This document shows, in pieces, positions 60,357-64,000 of a stretch of DNA of 64,000 nucleotides. Source of the DNA: Symsagittifera roscoffensis (taxonomy: Eukaryota > Xenacoelomorpha > Acoela > Convolutidae). Position 1 is the stretch's first letter. The number at the start of each line of letters is the position of its first letter. The stretch is from positions 60,629,548 to 60,693,547 of the forward strand of contig NC_087064.1 of assembly GCF_963678635.1 (NCBI RefSeq), given 5' to 3'. The notes beneath the pieces are model-generated. The model had not been told where the DNA came from. It did not search any database and was given only the letters and a program-made list of their open reading frames with translations. Position numbers and translations under genes: made by a program.

Positions 60357-60757
60357 TCATCAGCTTCAATGAATATCTTCATTGACAACTCATTAGCGTG
60401 TTTTAAAAATCTGCTGAATGACGATATCGATCTGCAAGGCGAATCGAGAGTTGCATTGACAGAAATAACGTTTCCCATTCCAGATAAAATGTAACAGATT
60501 CTAAAATAGTGTTCTAGAAAAAAGACAAAGATGAAGCAAGTCTTTAAGGTGGCAAAAGATAAAATATCTAGACCATATTATGGAGAAAAAAACTGAAATA
60601 GCAAAGGGTGAATATGACGAAATCGAGAAATTAATCAACAAAATCAATCGGAAGGTTGATCTTGCTAATTTCAAGTAAAGCATCGACCCCAATTACCAAA
60701 CATCTTTCAATGTGGGTGCATTATTGAGAAAGCATTACCTTTGAGAGCCCACAAAAT
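60357..60757 (+). pseudogene. 'QGEW' protein, module 4, truncated end of array
   Basis: NIFIDNSLACFKNLL and DIDLQGE are followed by TCG (Ser) where the Trp codon stood, then the KGEYDEIEKLI and TSFNVGALLRKHYL pieces. The array ends about 10 bp after the codon for the Leu of KHYL, at an inverted repeat. Confidence 0.5.
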
Positions 60758-60785
60758 CCTATTTTTTTTCCATCAGGGCTCTCAA
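60741..60785. repeat. Inverted repeat at the right edge of the array
   Basis: TTGAGAGCCC (60,741-60,750) and GGGCTCTCAA (60,776-60,785) form a perfect 10-bp stem with a 25-nt loop. The left arm belongs to the module; the right arm lies in the neighbouring sequence. Confidence 0.75.
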
Positions 60786-61103
60786 TAGGTGAAATTTACT
60801 GCAACCAAATATTAGATGTTTGAAAGATGAGAGTAGAAAAGATACAACGAAATTGTTTGAAGTCATCTTGTTCACTACGTCGACACAATCTTTTGTTACT
60901 TCGATGAGAACATGGATGTGGGGAGGGGCATTTTCGAGCAGTTGGGCGCAATACTTGTTGACAATTGAATGGGTTGCAAATGCAAAATTTGTGTTCAGAG
61001 GGAGTTGTGAGGCGTCGGCTTCATTGTTCAAAATAAAAAACTTAAAATTCTTTCGAAATTTTTCTAAAAATTCAGGCGACTGCTCATACATTGCTTCAAC
61101 CAT
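60759..61103 (-). CDS. Unidentified ORF, possibly part of a mobile element
   Basis: 114 codons from MVEAMYEQSPEFLEKFRKNF through LPLNTNFAFATHSIVNKYCA and APPHIHVLIEVTKDCVDVVN to RALMEKK. Composition is protein-like (balanced charges, hydrophobic spacing, few Phe/Ile/Lys runs) and unlike the AT-rich noise frames. Upstream on the same strand an in-frame stop precedes KTSEKFDRTS, so the true N-terminus may be lost. I recognise no family. It ends against the inverted repeat at the array edge and may be a gene of another element or a fragment of the same one in reverse. Confidence 0.4.
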   Translation of the reverse strand: MVEAMYEQSPEFLEKFRKNFKFFILNNEADASQLPLNTNFAFATHSIVNKYCAQLLENAPPHIHVLIEVTKDCVDVVNKMTSNNFVVSFLLSSFKHLIFGCSKFHLLRALMEKK

Positions 61104-62270
61104 TCTGCTGGTTCTATCAAATTTTTCAGACGTTTTTTATTCTGTTCCAGGCAACACTTTTTTCATTCGAGTGTTCATCATCCGCGTCGTTTTCATACCA
61201 CTTTCAGCGCAATCTTTTTCGGGACGGATTGATCGTTTTGAAGTGTAACTTCTTTTATGATGTTTACCATTTACAGCTGAGAATAAGGAGGAGGAGGAAG
61301 AACATGAAGTCTTTTCACCTGTTTGTTTTTTTAACCATTTTTTTTAAATTTCTGAAGAATTACCTGCCAAGCAATCGAATTCTTTTGTCTTTAAGGTCAC
61401 TGCTTGATAACACTTAAACACGCCGTTTTCAATCTTTTTATAAAAAAGTCTGTATCGTTTTCTAGCGACGAGTTAATAGTCGTGTTGGTAACGGTAGTGA
61501 CTTGTTGGTTCAACTGTTTTATGAGAGAGTAAAATGAACAATGAATTGGATAGAAGATAAACATATCTCTGTAGATTTGTTTTTTTTTTGCGCGCCTTCA
61601 GTCTCTAGCGGGAGATATTAATTAGTTTTTGCGGTTGTAGTTTTTTTCGGATAGCAAACTGTTCATTGCATCTGTCATTTTTGTCTGGCAAGCCCTCATT
61701 GGGTCATAAATCTCTGTTGATGTTACATGTCGGCGCACATGTACTCACTTTGAAGTGGAGACATTTATAGTCCCTTGTCGGGGGACATAATACATGAAAG
61801 GCGTCATGCATTCCATTTGAAATAGATATATCAGTAGCTTGCTGCGATCTAGCTTAAGTTGCATTTATCTATAACAAAAACCTTCGGGTCTAATAGGGAA
61901 CATTTCACTAGTTTTGCGGTTAGAATTTCATGAGACTTTAAAAGTTTTTTTACATTGATCACTTTTTTTTGAAAAAAGCTAAATAACACATAAATCATGA
62001 TATTGGTTTGCCTGTCGGTACACTAATCTTGTCTTTGAAGTCCAAAGTTTCATGTGATTTTGCCCTGGGGGTATAATAAAAAAGACGCTATGTGGTTTCT
62101 TTGAAGTATAGATGTCAAGTATGTCCGCCTTGTCACACATCTGCTTACCACCACCAAAAAACAGAATAAAAAACTATAGGGCTCACCATTAGACCACCCA
62201 CAACCCCACCCACCACCCACACACCCTCATAATTTTTTCAAATTTATATGCTATTTATTTTCATTTTCTC
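61104..62270. other. Intergenic, nothing recognised
   Basis: AT-rich sequence with a G/A-rich patch (about 61,280-61,300) and a C/A-rich patch (62,140-62,225). No gene or repeat that I can name. Confidence 0.6.
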
Positions 62271-62273
62271 ATT

Positions 62274-62790
62274 TTTCCGAGTATGGTTGGCATAGTCTTC
62301 CTTGCCTCAAAAGTGCAGGGAGATTCTCTAGGCTTTCAAACCTGAATGCCCTGATAGAGCAGAGTTTATCTTCTATTCACATTCCGTCTGTTTTAGAACC
62401 GCGACATCTCTAAAGGACCGATCAGAAGCGACCAGACGGTTTGACGCTCGTTCCATGGGCTGTTGGTAAGCAGTTCTTGTGGGATGTAACGGTGGTAGGA
62501 TTAGTTCCGGGTCTGTTTGTAACCCTGGTACGGCTGCCGCTGAAGCGGAAGAGCGAAAAAATGACAAGTAAAAAGATCTTGTAGATGATGGATATCTTTT
62601 TCAACCGCTAGCTTTTGAGATTCAGGGCGCGGCCGGCCCCAACACAGAAATTTTTTTGAGCAAGCTTTGTAAGAACCTAAGCATATGCACTGAGGAACCC
62701 AGAGCAGGCAGCTTTTTAAAACAGAGAATCTCCCTGGCAATACAGATTGCGAACGATGCTTGCGTATTCGGAACAATAAATGACAAAGTA
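62274..62790 (+). pseudogene. C-terminal part of a reverse-transcriptase-type retroelement ORF, copy 1, broken
   Basis: Readable pieces are [54 protein letters not shown] and LWDVTVV. After a gap come FLKQRISLAIQIANDACVFG and a near-immediate TGA-bearing end. The order [43 protein letters not shown] matches the region following the RT domain in a retroelement ORF family common in marine invertebrates. Stops and a deletion between WDVTVV and the Ala-rich linker make it non-functional. Confidence 0.6.
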
Positions 62791-63077
62791 ACCTTCGACG
62801 AAATTTTTTATTTGTAACACTTGTATTTTATATTTTTTCTTGTCGAGTTGCGTGTTCTTATTGAAGAAACGCAACCCGTATCAATTTTAATTGAAAAAGA
62901 CTTCAACACTTGTCATCAAAAGTAATATAAAAAAAATAAGGAAAAAATTATATTGGAAATAAATATATAACCAAGGCGGATTAATTGTTATGCGACACAA
63001 CTGCATTCGTGATTTTCTAACATCCCAGCTAGATCGAGTGTGTCACAACGTACAGATTGAACCACATTTGTTGCCTC

Positions 63078-64000
63078 TAGATGGGGAGAATTTACGTCTC
63101 AGAACTGCAATTTCTGGAGATGACGCAAGACTGGACATGCAAGGTCACTAACGTGAAAATGGATGATAACCAGTTTTTACAAGCAGTTCTCGCGGCAGCC
63201 AAAGATGGCTTGGGCGTTTCTTCCGCTCGTCTACTCGCTTTACCCGCTTTCTTAGCCTCAGCATCAGGAGCAAAAAATGCCTTGAGCGAAATCTTCGGTT
63301 TGGAGCATGTGGATGGAACCTATGATGATGCGCTTAAACGGTGGTTTGACCTTGGAAAAATTGAAATGGCTCCGGAAAATGAAATCCAAAAAAAATTGGA
63401 CGGAGCCAATTTTTGACAGCGAAATTGCAGACTTGATTTTACGACTCGAACCAATGGACGTAAAAAGGTTCAACGCGTTCCAAGATAGATTTGGCTCCCA
63501 ATGGTTGAACGTCATCCCGTGCAAAAATTTAAGGTTAAAACTGTCGAACCAACAAATCAGAATTGCGATAGGACTTCGATTAGGATCAAAAATATGCGAA
63601 CGGCATAAATGCGTGTGCGGAAAAGACGTTACCGAGGATGGTTGGCATGGTCTTTCTTGCCTCAAAAGTGCAGGGAGATTCTCTAGGCATTCAAATCTGA
63701 ATGCCCTTATAAAGCAGAGTCTATCATCTACTCACATTCCGTCTGTTTTAGAACCACGACACCTCTACAGGACCGATCAGAAGCGACCAGACGGTTTGAC
63801 GCTCGTTCCATGGGCTGATGCTAAGCAGCTCTTGTGGGATGTAACGATAGTAGACTCCTTAGCTCCTTGTAGGATTAATGCCGGGTCTGTTTGTAACCCT
63901 GGTACGGCTGCCGCTGTGTGCCATTCTGCCGGATTGGCACAGCGCAACCTTCCGGCGACACAGGAAGCGAGGACTAAAGGCCTTAGCAACAAAAAAATGC
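63078..64000 (+). pseudogene. Retroelement ORF C-terminal region, copy 2, frameshifted and cut by the window edge
   Basis: Frame 1 (63,081-63,416): GLGVSSARLLALPAFLASAS (the GLG-R-S-LALPAFLAS motif that follows the RT domain) and WFDLGKIEMAPENE. At an A8 run (about 63,388-63,395) the frame changes. The second frame is open to the window end with DRFGSQWLNVIPCKNL, IAIGLRLGSKIC, a CERHKCVCGK...GWHGLSC zinc-ligand-like cluster, [20 protein letters not shown] and VDSLAP. It is about 90% identical by eye to copy 1 from 63,640 on. It lies in the same orientation about 1.34 kb away. Confidence 0.65.

Larger units (their letters stand above)
45245..60757 (+). mobile_element. Decayed Maverick/Polinton-type virus-like transposon with a tandemly repeated capsid module
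   Basis: The gene set on one strand is an A32/FtsK-like packaging ATPase, retroviral-type integrase, adenovirus-type cysteine protease, an F54H12.2-like protein (candidate capsid), and small conserved companions. This combination is characteristic of Mavericks/Polintons and related adintovirus-like elements. Every gene is interrupted by stops or frameshifts, so it is a fossil. A diagnostic B-family DNA polymerase is not visible. From about 49,978 the right-hand module is repeated head to tail with starts near 49,978, 53,557, 57,139 and 59,761 (periods of about 3,579, 3,582 and 2,622). Terminal inverted repeats and a target duplication were not found. Confidence 0.8.

Overview
The window is eukaryotic and almost certainly from an invertebrate animal. 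It holds one long, intron-split protein kinase gene of the MARK/PAR-1 (KIN1) type on the + strand. Its exons are clearly richer in G+C than the strongly AT-rich introns, and every exon edge carries AG...GT splice signals. The flanks and introns are crowded with mobile elements. I cannot name the species. The transposon mix and the intron positions shared with vertebrate MARK genes fit a marine invertebrate, but that is inference.

Layout. 1-11,870 is repeat-rich AT sequence with no exon I can support; the kinase glycine-loop exon must lie upstream of the window or be hidden here. 11,871-37,809 holds 19 exons, about 1,414 residues. They encode the kinase domain from the VAVK lysine strand onward, a divergent UBA-like segment, a very long low-complexity spacer of about 1,000 residues, and an intact KA1 domain ending in a stop. 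Seven successive spacer exons (24,089-34,085) are each a multiple of three and have the same 2-2 phase, so they could be skipped as cassettes. Introns contain tRNA-derived SINE-like repeats with a hairpin tail, a second hairpin-bearing repeat family, an old satellite of about 160 bp, three hAT-like miniature elements with 8-bp target duplications, and one long-TIR miniature element with a perfect 9-bp target duplication.

37,810-45,240 holds the presumed 3' UTR and intergenic DNA, then a three-unit tandem repeat with a basic unit of about 1.43 kb (39,821-44,378).

45,245-60,757 is a decayed Maverick/Polinton-type virus-like transposon. The left part carries broken genes for an A32/FtsK-like packaging ATPase, a DD35E integrase and several conserved accessory proteins. 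The right part is a head-to-tail array in which one module of about 3.58 kb recurs: integrase tail, 'QGEW' protein, 'GFGAL' minor protein, (CAA)n tract, F54H12.2-like candidate capsid protein, adenovirus-type cysteine protease. There are two full-length modules, one internally deleted, and one truncated. No B-family DNA polymerase is visible. All copies carry stops or frameshifts, so this looks like an amplified fossil rather than a live element.

60,759-64,000 holds an unidentified minus-strand ORF and two direct copies of the C-terminal part of a reverse-transcriptase-type retroelement ORF; the second runs off the window.
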